Shown: positions 35,202-47,990, numbered from the stretch's first letter. The stretch: 64,000 bases of DNA from Termitomyces sp. T153 (GCA_018296165.2 JACKQL020000031.1:434001-498000), one strand, 5' to 3'. The notes: generated from the letters alone by a model not told the origin. Made by a program: numbers and translations.

Positions 35202-36121
35202 CAGACATGATGTCCTACATATATAATCTGTGTTCTAGTGGATTCTGGACATGAGATACTTACAAGGGTGAGCTTGGAGAGTGGTCCAAGGAAGTCCAGG
35301 GAAGGCCAAAGGTGGTGCAAGTAAGGGGTGAGCACTGGATATCAGGTACTAAGTTCTAGAGCAGCTATCAGGAAAGCAGAGTTAGTTGGGTTGTGTGAGT
35401 GAAGGGAGTGGGACTGGGGATTGATGGGAGATCAGGTATGAAGTGATGGATCCTTGGGCCAAAGTATCAAATAGGGTCCAAGCAAGTGGGCAGGGTTACA
35501 GGGGAGAGGTATGGGACTAAAGGAAGAGATTGAAGATCAAAGGAAATAGAGTGGTACAATAAGGCACACAAGTCAGAAGAGGAATGGATGAAACAAGACA
35601 AGACAAGAATTGAGATGAGACAAGATTGAGGCAAGACAAGAATGAGATAAGATTGAATTGATACAAGATAGAGATTGGAATAACACAACAGATACTGGGC
35701 ATGAACATAGGTAATATCAAGACTGCCATTACTAGTACTACTCTATGACTTAAATACATTGAGGGCTCTCCTCTGAGACTGTGGTCTGAGGGCAGGGCTT
35801 GTTGGGCTGCACAGGTTGGGTGGGTGTTGGGTCTGATCTGGCATGTGGGCTGTAGTGATCCTCTGATGCAAAGTCATGATGTATGGCATGCACTGAGGGC
35901 TGGGAGAAGTGTTGGAGGCATCTGGGTATTTGGTGGGGATCAGGGAATTGACAGGGCCTGCTGGGGAGGTATTAGGGTTTGCTGGAGAAGCATTGGAGTT
36001 TGCTATAACAGCTGCCAGGGAGTGGAGGGAGATTGGAGTGGACAAAGAGGCATTGGGAAGTAGTTGGGGTGGTTGAGGTGGCTCAGAGTGAGGTCTAGTG
36101 GCTCAGAGATGAGTCATGACA

Positions 36122-38907
36122 GCCTCTGTCAACACTAGCTCTATCTGAAGCTCAAAAAGTGTGAGTTTGTTGAGCAAACTAAGAGTGAATACCTAGGTCT
36201 GATCATTTTGCATGGAATGGGCAGACATGGATCCTGTTAAGGTAGCAGGTGTAGCGGAGTAGCCTGATCCAAGAAACAAGAAGGAAGTGCAGGCCTTTTG
36301 AGAGTTTGTTAACTTCTACCAGAGGTTTACACAGGGTTTCTTTTACCATTCCTGTCCCCTTTTTGATCTCATTGTCAAGGATACAGCATGGTAGTGGGAG
36401 TCTTTGCAGCAAGTTGCCTTTGACATTCTCAAGCAAGCCATTGCCTCAAAACCAGTCCTCCTATTCCCTGATGATGACTCTCCCTTCCATATCAAAGCTG
36501 ATAGCTCTGACTTTGCCACAGAAGCAATTCTCTCTCAGCAGTCAAAGGAGGATGGCAAGTGGCATCTCATAGCCTTCTACTCCAAGAGCCTTAATGCAGT
36601 AGAATGGAACTGTGCAATCTATGTCAAGAAAATGCTTGCTATTATTTGGTCCTTCAAAGAATAGTGGCATTTTTTTGAGAGTGCACAGCATAAGTTTGAA
36701 GTCTAGACAGACTACAAAAACTTTGAGTACTTCCATATGGCACAAAAGCTCAATTGATGCCAAGTTCAGTGGTCCCTGTATCTGGCCAACTTTAACTTCT
36801 TGCTGCATCACAAACCTAGATAGAGCATGAGCAAACCAGATACATTGTCTAGGCATACTGACCATGGCACCAAGTATAATGACAATATCATCCTCCCTAA
36901 GCCTGAGCTCTTTGCCATTCATGCTCTAAAAGGAATTGTGGTTCAAGGAGATGAGGTAAACATCCTCAAGGACATTCAACAAGGAAATTAGGAGAGTGCA
37001 CAAGAGGATGCAGTTGTTCAGGCTGTTCAGGCCCTACAAGCCTGACAAGCTAGTGGAATTAACTCAGTGCATGCAGATGAGTGGGGTCTTTAAGATGGGC
37101 TTCTAACCTTCCAAGAACACATCTACATGCTTAATGTTCCCAAACTCTGTCAAAGCATTGTAGAGCAGCACCATGACTCTTGTATAGCTGAACATTCTGA
37201 TAAATAGAAGACACTGGAGCTGGTGTCCACAGAACTACTGGTGGCCTCAGATATCCCAATATATAGGCACTTACACAAGCACTTGTGATCTCTGTCTCCA
37301 CACCAAGCCTTGTTGTTACTCATAAATCAGCTTCACCCTCATCCTATCTCAGCTGCCCACTGAAATGTTGCTTTGGTGGACTTCATTGTCAAACTCCCAG
37401 ATTCTAATGAGTATGATACTGTAATGGTAGTAGTGGACCTTTATGGTAAAGAGCCCACTGCATCTTTACTTACACTACTTGCTCTGCCCTGGAAGTGGCT
37501 AGCCTGTATTAGAAGAATGTTTCTTAGCTCCATGGTCTATCTGATGGGTATGTCTCTGACTGAGGCCCTCAGTTTATCAGGAACTGTACTGCCTGCTTTG
37601 AGTGAAGCTTCACACCACCACTGCCTATCACTCTCAGTCAGATAATCAGACAAAATGTATTAACTAAGAACTAGAACAGTATCTCTGCCTGTTTTGTAAT
37701 GAGAGGCATGATAACTGGGATGAGCTCCTGCCAGATGCTGAGTTTCAGTACAACAACCACATTCATTCTTCCACTCAGATGACTTCATTCTTTCTGGACA
37801 CTGACAGACACCCCTGCATGGGATTCAAACCTTGGGCATGTCCTTCAAAGAACAACTTGGTGAACAAATTTGTGGACAGGATGAAGAAGGCATAGGAGGA
37901 GGCAAAGGCAGCATTGATGAAGGCAAAGGATGACATAGCATAGTACTATAAATGCCAGCAGGCACCAGCCCCTGTATACAAGCCTAAAGACTGTGTACCT
38001 TGGACAGCTCTGATATAAAGACAACAAGGCCATCACAAAAGCTGTTACATCATCACCTTGAGCTCTTTGCAGTGAAGAGAAAAGTAGGGCCTTTAGCATA
38101 CTAACTCAAGCTCCTTGCAAGACTACCTCAACTGCATCCAGTCTTCAATGTTGTCAAGCTCTTCCCAGCTCCAGAAGACCCTATCCCTGGCTGCTGCCTT
38201 GAGGCACTACCAGCACAAATTCTGGTTGTTGATGAAGAAGAGTATGAGGTGGAAGAAATTTAATATAGCAGGGTATTTCAGGAGAAGTTACAGTTCAAGG
38301 TGAAATCAAAGGGATATGGCATTAAGGACATTTCTTAGGAACCACAGGCCACTGTACATGCACCAGCCCTGGTCCAGAACTTCTACTGCAGGCACCTCAA
38401 TGCTTCAAAGGCAATTTGGGGCATCTACTCTATCTCTGCAGCTGAACAAACAATCCACAATTTCTTCTACCCAATACATTGGGATGCTGCATGCTAGAGG
38501 GGAGGTGATGTCAGGAGACTGCTCTTACCAGACCCTCTGATTGTTTCCTTTATTCTGGGCCTGCCATTCATTGTCAACCTCCCATCTTCTGATCACAAGT
38601 ACTTTTGACTAAGAGCTATCTTTTGGCTCTATTTGTACATGGTCATGTGCTTTGAGTTGGGAGATCAAGGCCATTTACAATCTATTTTTATTTTTGGATC
38701 AGATTCCAGATTTGGTCATTGTTGAGTTTTTTTTCAGAAGCTCTAGAGTAAATTTTCCAAACACTGGCATTGGGAATCCTTAGACTTGTTCTCTTTGGAT
38801 CTCCCTCTACCAGGCAAGTAGCTAGAATTGTAGAACTTGTAGATGCTAAATAGGCTTTGGATCCCCTTCTGCTAGTTGTGTAATTGAGCCACAGCCTCTA
38901 GAAGTCA
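36122..38907 (+). mobile_element. Gypsy-1, right part: RT/RNase H/integrase remnant and 3' LTR
   Basis: The reading resumes from 22420: LYLKLKKCEF, SEYLGLIILHGMG, then RNase H (FHIKADSSDFATEAILSQQ, WNCAIYVKKMLAIIW). Integrase-like fragments follow (VDFIVKLPDSNEYDTVMVVV at about 37376). The 3' LTR is 38509-38907, opening TGTCAGGAGACTGCTC after a purine tract AGAGGGGAGGTGA and closing GCCTCTAGAAGTCA. Frames are broken throughout and CpG is nearly absent. Confidence 0.8.
38509..38907 (+). repeat. Gypsy-1 3' LTR
   Basis: 399 bp, TG...CA, homologous to the inverted LTR at 45659-46059 along its whole length. Confidence 0.75.
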
Positions 38908-39837
38908 CCTTTGCAGGCACTCTGTAATTAGGTGCATTGAATTTGAGATCAGATTCAGTGACTGATGATGCACGGGACTTGATAATTGTGGTTTTTTGAA
39001 ATTGAGTCAGAGTGTGGAAAGTGTGGGGAGTTGATACATATATTAGTTGGTCAAGGAGTTGAAACATTGGCTGCTCAAGGAGTCAAAGTTTTAGCTGGTC
39101 AAGGAGTTAAAATATAATACTGGGTGGTCAAGTAGTTGAGGGGGTTGTGATAAGTGATTGGACATATTTGAGAGTGGATTTGTTCAATCTCAGTATGTGT
39201 GCCAAAAGGAAAGTAATAATTAATTGAGATTTTCTGACAGTAGCAAAAGCACAAAACATCTGTAAGATCCTCCTACTTGAATACTTGCTTGAAATCATCT
39301 TCAATGCATACAATGAGTTTCATCAGTCTCTAATGCATGACAGCAGAGATATTGTAGGTAGGGTGTTCAGATTTGACTGATGTAGTAGGCATAGACAAGT
39401 CACTCATGATATACATTGTGCATTGAGTGGCATGTTGTCACCATGACAGCTTGATGTGCAATCAATGTCACTAGTTCACCTAACCAATGCAATTATTTCA
39501 TATCTGAATTTATAGAGTTTGTAATCACACAGATTACTACTTACTGAATGAATATTGTCATTTTTTACAGAACCTTATCTCACACATATATCCACTGAGA
39601 AAAAAAACTGACTTGCTTTGCCCATTTTCTCCTCTCTGTCAAATACTTTCTCTCTCTCCTTTTCTCAAATATAACATGGTTCTGTTTCTGTCTGGTCTAC
39701 TTGAGTTGACCATACCATCTTCCATCTTTTTTTAAAACAACTACTACATTCTAGTTGAGCTTGGAACTACCATGTCACTAGGTCACAACCAAGACTAAGC
39801 TTGCAAACTGTCATGCATACCCTCAGTTTCTAGCCTC
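38908..39837. other. Non-coding transposon debris
   Basis: CpG-poor sequence between gypsy-1 and the next gypsy family. It includes a short tandem array at 39045-39140 in which a GGTCAAGGAGTTgaaa-like unit recurs about four times. No coding region is seen. Confidence 0.5.
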
Positions 39838-42238
39838 TTGACTATGTGGAGCAGGGCTAAATGCCTATCACAGTTGTCTCCACTGTCCTTGATCCCTCCC
39901 TCAACTGTTGGCTCTTTGTGTCCATTCTCATCAGATTCTTCTTCCAACTCTTCTGATTATACATTGTCTTGTACTCCAACACCACACCAAATGGAAGCTC
40001 TGGTGTTGTCTATTTATGAAGAAAAAGGGTCAAACAAACCACCTGTGGTAATCAAAGGAGACCTCACACCTGAGATTCTTTAGAACTTTGTGAATGACTC
40101 AATGGACTTCTTCCAAACAAAAGAAGTAGCAGAGTTTGACAGCATGTAAAGACCATTGAATTTGTGATTGGATCAGTGCCAAACATGAGCACATGCTTGG
40201 GCTGTCTTTTGACAAGTTTGTGGCTAAGCTGAAGGATAAATACTTGACCCTGGGCTGGGAGGAGGATCTCTGTGTTTGTATCTTTGCTGCTCTATTCAAT
40301 CTGACAAAGATGATGTTTTGGAATTTTGCCAACACACTGCAGAAAAATAATTTGTTGCTCTTTGGGACAGGTCATCACATAGACTCAGAGATGATGCATA
40401 TGCTGCTGGAGGCTAGGATGGATCCTGCCTTGTGCCAATTGTACAGGGGCAACAATGTCAACTTGCTGAAAGACTTCCAGAAATGGTCAGAGGCAATCCA
40501 TGTCATCAATAATAGCTGTCACTTTGCTAAGAAGAAATAGAAAGAGATCATGGATAAAGTGGTGTGAGCTGCTAAAAGGCCTCTGCTCACAACATCAAAA
40601 TATAACATATTGTCTTGAACTACCTCTGTCCCAACCATGAATATAGTGGCAAAATCTGTTCCTTGCCTCTCTGGCCTAATGCCAGAGGAGAAGAAGCTTC
40701 TGTCCACAAACAAGGGATGTTTTTAGTGTCAGATTCTGTTTGCTGAACATGTAATGATTGCAAGAATGGGTTCTCTGATGTAACAAGATATCAACCAATC
40801 ACTCAAACTGTCATTGACATGCATAAGGCAGTGCATGCCCACATGGCAAAACCCTTAGCTCTGAAGGCCACTGTTCTCATTGTTGCTATCACTCCTGTTG
40901 TATCCACTTCCATGTGGATGATCAATCTGCTCACATTTATTGAAACTGTTGCTGCTGTTTTTCTTGATTCTCTGAAAAGTGGGATGTATGCTGATGATGG
41001 TTCACTATCTGAGTTGGAAGACTTGGTAAGCACTGCCCCCCTGACTGTGTCACATTTTGTGTGGAACACATGTGGAATTTCCCATGACAATTTCTATGTT
41101 GATTGACTCAGGCTCACATCTTGTTTTAGTTGATATAAGTTTAGTTGAGCACCTGAAGATCTGTTGCTCTTTGTTGCATAAGTTGTTGATGACTGATATG
41201 GTCCTAAAAGAGGGCACAAAACAAAGTATGACACTCTCTGAATTTTGCAAAGTTTCTGTTACATCATTAGATCAGTCTTGGATTTCTTGTACCTTACAGG
41301 CCATAATCACTCCAGGATTGTGTGCCCCTATAATTCTTGGTCTCCCATTCCAAAAGTCAAATTTTATTATTACAGATATAGAGGCTGTTACTGTGGTTTT
41401 CAAACAAAATGGCTACAATTTACTGCACCCAGCCCTGATCATGCCATTTCCAATATGCATGTTTGAGCTGATGTGTAAGAAGATCTAGCAAACCCTCTGA
41501 GATCAGAAAGGAATGATTAAAAAGTTGACTTTTGTCTGTGCCTGTTGTTTGGAAAGGCTCAAACAGTTGGAATTGTTTGAACCTGTTGCAGAGGTGGATC
41601 CTATTGCTGCTGTCCATGAACAGATTGAGGAACTTGCATTGCAAGAGTTATATGCCTCATATGACATGATGGCTAAGTTGGAGTTCAAAGATATTTTTGA
41701 GCCAATTGCACATGTACAAGATCTGCCTTTGAATGTTCTTGTAGGGATTTGTCTTAGAGATGCAAACCAGACTATAAAGACCCATTCATATCAATGCCCA
41801 TGGAATTACAAAAATGCTTAGAAAGTTTTAATTGAGGAACATCTGGCTGTAGGATGCATTTGCCCTTCTTCATTTCCATTTGCATTGCTGGCATTGATAA
41901 TTACCAAAGTAGATCTGATGGCACTGCCACAGTGGGTAAATAATTTCTGTGAGTTGAATGCAAACACAATTCCAGACAACCACCCATTGCCTTTTATTGA
42001 GGACATTCTGCATGATTGTGCAAAGGATACAATCTTTCTGTTATTGACCTGACAAATGCATTTTTTCAGATGCCAATGCATCCAGACCATATTCTACTGA
42101 CAGCAGTCACTACACCCTTTGGGTTATATGAATGGTTAGTGATGTCCATGGGTCTCAGGAATGCACTGACAATCCATCAGTGATGCATCACATCTGCCTT
42201 ATGCAACTACATTGGTCAATTTTGTCATATATCTGGAC

Positions 42239-43462
42239 TGTCAGGTTTTGCTGACCATGGAGACTCAGCTTAACTGGGCAAGTCCTTACTAGGCAGATGC
42301 AATGACCTGCAGATATAACCTTGTGCTCTAGGGTGGTCCAGACTTCAGATACTTGCAAGGATAAGTGAAGGGAAGCAGTCTGAGCAAGTCCAGAGTGGTC
42401 TGAGGAAGTCTAAGACCAGCTACAATAGGGCTTGGGTTTGGGGGAGACTCAGGTACAAGTCTGGAGGCAAGTATTGAAGGTGCAGGGCAAATGGAGGCTA
42501 TGCAAGTGATGGGAGCAGGGCTAGAGTTTGATGAGGGATCAATCAATATTAATGGGTTCTGAGATTGATCATAGAACAAGTCCAGAGATGGTTATGAATG
42601 TTTGAAGGTCATAAGTGTATGTATGGAGTTCATAATGGCATTAGAGTTGAAAGGAACTTAGGGACATGAAAGGAAATAGAGATAGACAAGACAAGACAGA
42701 GTCAAGACATTATGAATGTTTGAAGGTCATAAGTGTATGCATAGAGTTCATAACAGTGTTAGAGTTGAAAGAAACTTAGGGACATGAAAGGAAATAGAAA
42801 TAGACAAAACAAGACAGAGTCAAGTCAAGATTGAGATGAGAACAAAAATAGATTGAGATAGAGATACAAGACAATAACAAAACAATAGATGGAAATGGAG
42901 ATGAGAGAAGACTGGGAGACTGAGATAGAATGAGACATAACAAGAAACACAAAACACAAGGAGACAATCAATAGCAGATAGGTAGGTATCAAGACTAGAG
43001 TAATGGATGTTACTCTACAACTTATATACTAACTACTGGACTCCTCCAGGGATTGGAGGTGCAATGGCAGGACTTGTTGGAGCTGTGCAGGGTTGACAGG
43101 TGTTGGTTCTGATCAGATGGTGGGCCACATTGATGTTTTGATGGGAACTGATGAGAACATGGTCCAATCCATAGTTGTTAGGAAGTTCTGGAGGGGTCAA
43201 ATGAGTTGTGGGGACAAACTAGTGATGTATGCTGGAGTCAGGGGAGATGTTGTAGAGGCTCAGGGGCCTTGTGGGGGGAGAAGAAGAGCTGAGGAAGCTC
43301 ACAGAGGACATGCCAGAGTTTGCCAGGAAAGCATCAGAGATAGCCAGGGTGGGTGCCATGGGTGAACAAAGGTTGGGGTGAGTTGAGGGGGTGTTGGGAG
43401 AAAGTCCAGGAAAGTAGAATGGCTTGGAAAGAGGCCCTGAGGTCTGGGAGTGGGTTGTGACA
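42239..43462 (+). repeat. Solo LTR-B in gypsy-4, with intact target duplication
   Basis: 1,224 bp, TGTCAGGTTTTGCTGACC...GGGTTGTGACA, flanked by TGGAC (42234-42238 and 43463-43467). It is inserted between the two halves of the gypsy-4 RT YLDD region. It matches the split copy at 22421-36121. Confidence 0.85.
42593..42828 (+). repeat. 118-bp tandem duplication inside LTR-B
   Basis: Two adjacent copies (42593-42710 and 42711-42828) begin TATGAATGTTTGAAGGTCAT and end in AGACAAGACAGAGTCAAG-like sequence. The other LTR-B copy has only one, which partly explains its shorter length. Confidence 0.75.
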
Positions 43463-44885
43463 TGGACAATATTGTTATCTGGTCAGACACTGTAGAGAAA
43501 CATCATGCAAACATTCAAAAAGTCTTGCAAGCACTGCAGGATGTGCACTTGTTTGTTAATTTAAAGAAGTGCCATTGATATCAGTCTGTTATTGAATTAC
43601 TGGGTCATTGTATCTTAGCAAATGGCATTGAAGTGGATAATGCAAAGGTCAAGTAGATTCTGGGCTAGCTGGTATCTTTGTCTGCTAGGGATGTTTGTTT
43701 CTTTCTTTCTAGGATTGGTAAGGTACATTGCAATTTTTTGCTATGTCTGGCTGAATATACCAGTGTCCTGCATGAGTTAACCACTCATGATTGTAATCTG
43801 AAGTTTCCAAAGTGGTTGGATAGACACCAACACACATTTGATGCAATAAAAGAAATTGTTATTAGCCAAGAGTGCCTAATGACAATTGATCATTCTGATT
43901 CATCAAAGACTATTTATGTGTTGTCAGATGCAAGTGATTTCTGGTCAGGCATGGTCCTGTTCTTTGGGGAGACATGGGAAACTGCATGACCTGTGGCATT
44001 CAAGAATGAGTTCTTCAGAAGTGTGGAGTTGAACTATCCAGTGCATGAGAAAAAACTGCTTGCCATTGTGTAGGCACTGCATAAGTGGCATGCAGATCTG
44101 TTTGGTACAACATTTGTTGTATTCACTGACTACAAGACACTTCTGAATTTTGAGAAACAACATGATCTGTCATGCTGGCAGGCATGATGAATGGAATTCC
44201 TCTTGCAGTTTGACTGTTAAATAGTATATGTTAAGGGTGAGGACAATACCATTGCTAATGCACTGTTGCACTTGTCTTATGATCTGCCTAATTCTGCTGC
44301 AGCAGTTGATGTAGCACCAGATCTCATAGCAGTGATGCATGATGATGATATGATTTTAGTTTGCATTAGAGCTATCTTACCAGTGTAGCATCAGTCACCT
44401 TTTTTAGCCACATTGTTTCTTGCACACTTTGAGCTAAATAGAATTGCATTGATCATTGTGCCCACTCAGATTCTTGTGGATATTGACAAGGACATTGTCA
44501 ATGAGATCAAGGCTAGATACAAGTCAGACCCATGGTGTATAAATTTATTGACAGCAGTGTGTGGGATGCCATCCCTGACATGTTGAGAAGGTCTTTGGTT
44601 TCTAGAGTCACAATTGATGGTACCTTGACATAGTTCAGTGTATGAACATATCTTCTATTTGTTGCACAATGCCTTGGAATATTTTGGTTTTTATAAGGTG
44701 TATGAGGCCCTGAGGGAATTGTACTACTGGCTGAGGATACAGTGGGATCTGGAATTTGGATATATCCCAGCTTGTTGGAATTGTCAGCAATTCAAGTCTT
44801 CAACTGTGCAGCCCATGGAACCACTGCATCCCTTACCAAGTCCAGACATCAGTGCAACTCCATGGCAATGAATTTTATTGGGCTG

Positions 44886-45110
44886 TGTCACAACTAACTC
44901 CCAGACCTCCAGACCCCTTCCCAAGCTACCCCACTTCCCCAGAATTCCCCCCAACACTTTCTCAACTCACCCAACCCTCATGCACCTACAGTGCTGGCCC
45001 CAGCTAACTCTGATGCTTCTCCAGCAAACTCCAATGGCCCCCCTGGCAAACTCTAATGTGTTCCCTGCAGGCCCCAACACTTCCCCTTCTCCTCCTGAGC
45101 CCCTAAAACC
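44886..45110 (-). repeat. Inverted LTR-B fragment
   Basis: Read on the minus strand it matches the 3' end of LTR-B (GTTTGCC..., ...GGTCTGGGAGT-AGTTGTGACA). It abuts the gypsy-4 integrase on one side and the inverted gypsy-3 gag on the other. Confidence 0.6.
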
Positions 45111-46059
45111 AGGAGAGGACCCAGGCAATTTTCAGTGCATTAGCAAAAAGCTTCACTGCTCAACTGGATATAGGTGATACAGAGTTGAGGGAAATGTTCC
45201 CCAATTTTATGCTCCCCATCAAATACATCAGAAAGTAGGGCAAGAAAGTTCGAAATGAAAAGCTAGGAACTCCAAGCTAGATGCAGAAGATAACCTTCCT
45301 ACAACTGCTAAGGGTTCAAGGGGAGGAGTAGGGGAAGGCATTCCAGGAGGGCCTGTAAGGACAGGGATACAGCTTCAGTGGTTTAACATAGTCCATTAAA
45401 TTTGGCCATGTGGGAGGTAAGTGAAGCTTGAGTAAATTGGACATGTGTCTCTAGAAACAACAAACAACTCCAGGCATTGTCTTGGAGGCTTGAAGCATCA
45501 GAAGGAGGTGCTGGAGGGGTTGGTAGTGTCATAGGAGGAGCACAGAGAGTAGCAAGATGCCAGTGAGGAAGAGACCTTTTTAAAAACCAAACAAAAAACT
45601 CAGGCAGTTGAAGAGGGGGCTTTCAGACCAAATCAAGAGACTTGTTCTGCTGTAAGAGTGACCTCTGGAGGCTGTGGCTCAATCACACAACTGGCAGAAA
45701 AATATCCAAAGTCTGGCATCTACAAGAAGTTCTACAGTTCTAGCTACTCATCTGGTAGAGGGAGATCCAAAGAGAGCAAGGCTAAGGATTTCCTATGCCA
45801 GTGTCAAAACAAATTTACTCTAGAGCTTCTGGAATAAAATACTCAACAGCAACCAAATCTGAAATCTAATTCAAAAACAGAAATCCATAGTAAATTGCCT
45901 TGCTCTGCAGACTCACAGTATGTGACCATATACAAATATGCTCAAAAGATAGCCCTTGGTTGAAAGTACTTGTAACTACAAGATGGGAGGTTGACAATGA
46001 ATGTCAGGCCCAGAATAAAGGAATCAATCAGAGGGTCTGGTAGGAGCAGTCTCCTGACA
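45111..46059 (-). mobile_element. Inverted gypsy fragment: 5' LTR, leader and start of gag (gypsy-3)
   Basis: On the minus strand the LTR (46059-45659) opens TGTCAGGAGACTGCTCC and ends CCTCCAGAGGTCA. It is followed by a leader and gag matching gypsy-2 (23110-23560, for example GACAATGCCTGGAGTTGTTTG). The copy is cut at 45111 inside gag. It is inserted in the RT of gypsy-5, after ...ITSTYV. Confidence 0.75.
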
Positions 46060-47990
46060 CATATGTGCTAGTAATAGAAGAGAAAAGAGTTTTGAGTATA
46101 TCTTCGATGTGTATGCACATTTACTCATATGCATCAGTCAGATATATCTTAAATCTGAACTTTGCTCAAGCCATATCTTCTCTGATTGCTTCATGAGTAG
46201 GGAGTAGTGTAACATCCTTGATAGTATTGTTGTTGCATTGACAAGTGTCTAAGACAGTCCAAAGGGTCCAATCCTTCTTTGAAATATACAGTAGTGGTAG
46301 AGCCTGGGCTACTGGGCTTGCTTTTCACCATTTGGTATCTAGATAGCAATCAGTTTTACCCCTGAATTACTACTGTAAGGCTATAGAAGATTTTGGCAGG
46401 TGGTACTTGTACTGCTTGCTATCATCAATGAGGTTAGTTTTATGGTTTACTTCATGCCAAAGAGGTAACTCTTTCTTGGTTCTATTTAACATATCAGCAA
46501 ATTCCTCCTGCTATTTTCAGTAAAGGGCTGGTCTATCATCTACTATTAGACACTCAGATTTGTATTTATCTCCCCCACTAGATAATCTTGCACAAGCACC
46601 ATAATCACTTTGTGCTGAGGTTCATACTTCTTCTTCAGTGCCTGCAACCTCAACTTGTTTTCATCTATAGTCAACAACTATGCAGGCACCTTCCTTGACA
46701 TTCATCTAGAGATAATGGACACACTATCAAAGCATACTTTTAATGGTTCCAATATTTCATCCATCATAGCTTGCCAATATACTTCTCCATACTGGGCATT
46801 GAGTTAGAATACAGAGGGACTAACCAAACAAGGTGAGGTTGGGTCTGGGTCTTAGCAAGACTACAAACCCATGCCAAAGGCACAGACACATAGCTGATCA
46901 TAGACACACTGGGCTGTTTGGTTTGCTGAACAGGCCCTAAAGAAAAATCAATGGAAACTGTAATAGTAGACATTACTTTGTGCAAAGACAATCAGAAAAA
47001 GCTATATGAGGATGAGAGAGCAACTGAGTACTCACCTGTGCTGCAGCAATGAGGTGTGAGAGTGTGAAGAGGCAGCACAGCAAGAAGTGAGACTTGGCCT
47101 TACTGCCATTGGCATAACCTTAGCCAAAACAATGGCACCATGCCAATGACAGCCTGAAGTCATTTGTGAGGGTGCACAGGGAATGCCAGGGTATGCATCT
47201 GTTGTGCAGAGGCCTTAAAAATGCTCCTTACCTTCAGAACCCACAATGTATGCTGACCAATGCAGCACTTCCTGAACAATAGAAATTGGAAATACTTTCC
47301 TTATGACAGTGACCTTCCTCTCAGATACTGTACAGAGGGTTCACAATGTTCTTTTGAGCTGAAAGCAAACTCCATTAATTGTACAATTAAGAATTTGCAT
47401 GGAGTGCTCCCATCTGGAACACCACTGTTCAAGGAAACAAATCAGTTAAACACCTCCATGAAGCTCATTCAAGTCACCACACTGCAATGCAAACCTGCCA
47501 CCATACATGCCATAGAAATTTCTGCAAGGAAAACTATATTGCAAGATTATACAATTGCATGACACCTAATACTTATATACATGATACCTACAATTGGCAT
47601 AGAGTACTGAACTTTACCCTCACCCCTTAGCCCTGTATTGTGGGCTTGCTGGCAATATAAATTGATCTCATCATCTCATTCAAGTTGTGACATTCCTGGC
47701 TCTCTTACATAAGTAATGAGAGAGGGTTCTATATCCAGTTGAATGGCTTTTGCCCTGCCAACTCAGATTTAAATCACATGATGTATTATTCAGCTTCTCA
47801 TACATTCTAGATTGTTCAAAATATGATTCAAAAATCCAATTGCTCAAAGTGCTGGGACTCACACAGCTAGCATTGCACCCATTGATGGAAGTAACACTCA
47901 AATTGACAAATCTAATGATCCTTAACTTTTTTCTCATCCAACTAGGTCCCACAGGGGAAAAAGAACTAGTTCAGGTCCTCATGTGCTCTC
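46060..47990 (-). pseudogene. Third gypsy family (gypsy-5), RT and upstream region, degenerate
   Basis: The minus strand from about 46500 to 46060 reads REFADMLNRTKKELPLWHEV, DDSKQYKYHLPKSSIAL, PLLYISKKDWTLWTVLDTCQ (YISKKD..LWTVLD), NNNTIKDVTLLPTHEAIREDMA and AKFRFKIYLTDAYE, the start of a gypsy RT of the 'KDVTPLPD-x-x-IREDVA' type. It is cut at 46060 by gypsy-3. Sequence up to 47990 lies upstream of RT in the same orientation and may hold protease and gag, but I could not identify them firmly. An old Helitron end lies within it. CpG is almost absent. Confidence 0.65.
46814..46990 (+). mobile_element. Ancient Helitron 3' end, CpG-decayed
   Basis: 46814-46900 aligns with the young Helitron 3' end (29799-29885): CTAACCAAACAAGGTGAGGTTGGG against CTAACCGAACGAAGTGAGGTTGGG (20-base cores identical apart from CG to CA and one shift), and CCCATGCCAAAGGCACAG against CCCGTGCCGAAGGCACGG. 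The hairpin is still visible. Similarity fades after about 46900. Confidence 0.75.

Larger units (their letters stand above)
22421..36121 (+). mobile_element. Solo LTR of family LTR-B, split by a copia element
   Basis: An LTR beginning TGTCAGGTTCTGCTGACC at 22421 and ending GAGTCATGACA at 36121 interrupts gypsy-1, with flanks ACCTC (22416-22420) and GCCTC (36122-36126), a 5-bp duplication with one mismatch. Only 22421-22490 and 35207-36121 belong to it; the rest is the nested copia element. The pieces align in order with the uninterrupted copy at 42239-43462. No internal coding region of its own is present, so it is a solo LTR left by recombination. Confidence 0.8.
39838..44880 (+). pseudogene. 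Second gypsy family (gypsy-4), gag to integrase, degenerate
   Basis: Gag: PPVVIKGDLTPEIL (40030), then a 115-codon stretch from 40193. A broken zinc knuckle lies near 40716. Protease: YVDSGSHLVLVDISLVEHL (41097). RT: KLEFKDIFEP, VGCICPSSFPFALLALIITK, then a break at VNFVIYLD where a solo LTR is inserted (42239-43462). It resumes with MDNIVIWSDTVEKHHANIQKVL. RNase H: TIYVLSDASDFWSGMVL, LNYPVHEKKLLAIV, VVFTDYKTLLNF. Integrase zinc-binding: YWLRIQWDLEFGYIPACWNCQQFKSS (quoted in part: ACWNCQQFKSS, 44770). The YLDD catalytic site is split by the LTR. It is a different family from gypsy-1/2 and unable to function. Confidence 0.8.

Noticed and set aside
35205..36063. Short frames within LTR-B as genes
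   Set aside because: They are low-complexity (IPLLTC..., SPANPNTSPAGP) and lie within an LTR shared with 42239-43462, where they are not conserved.
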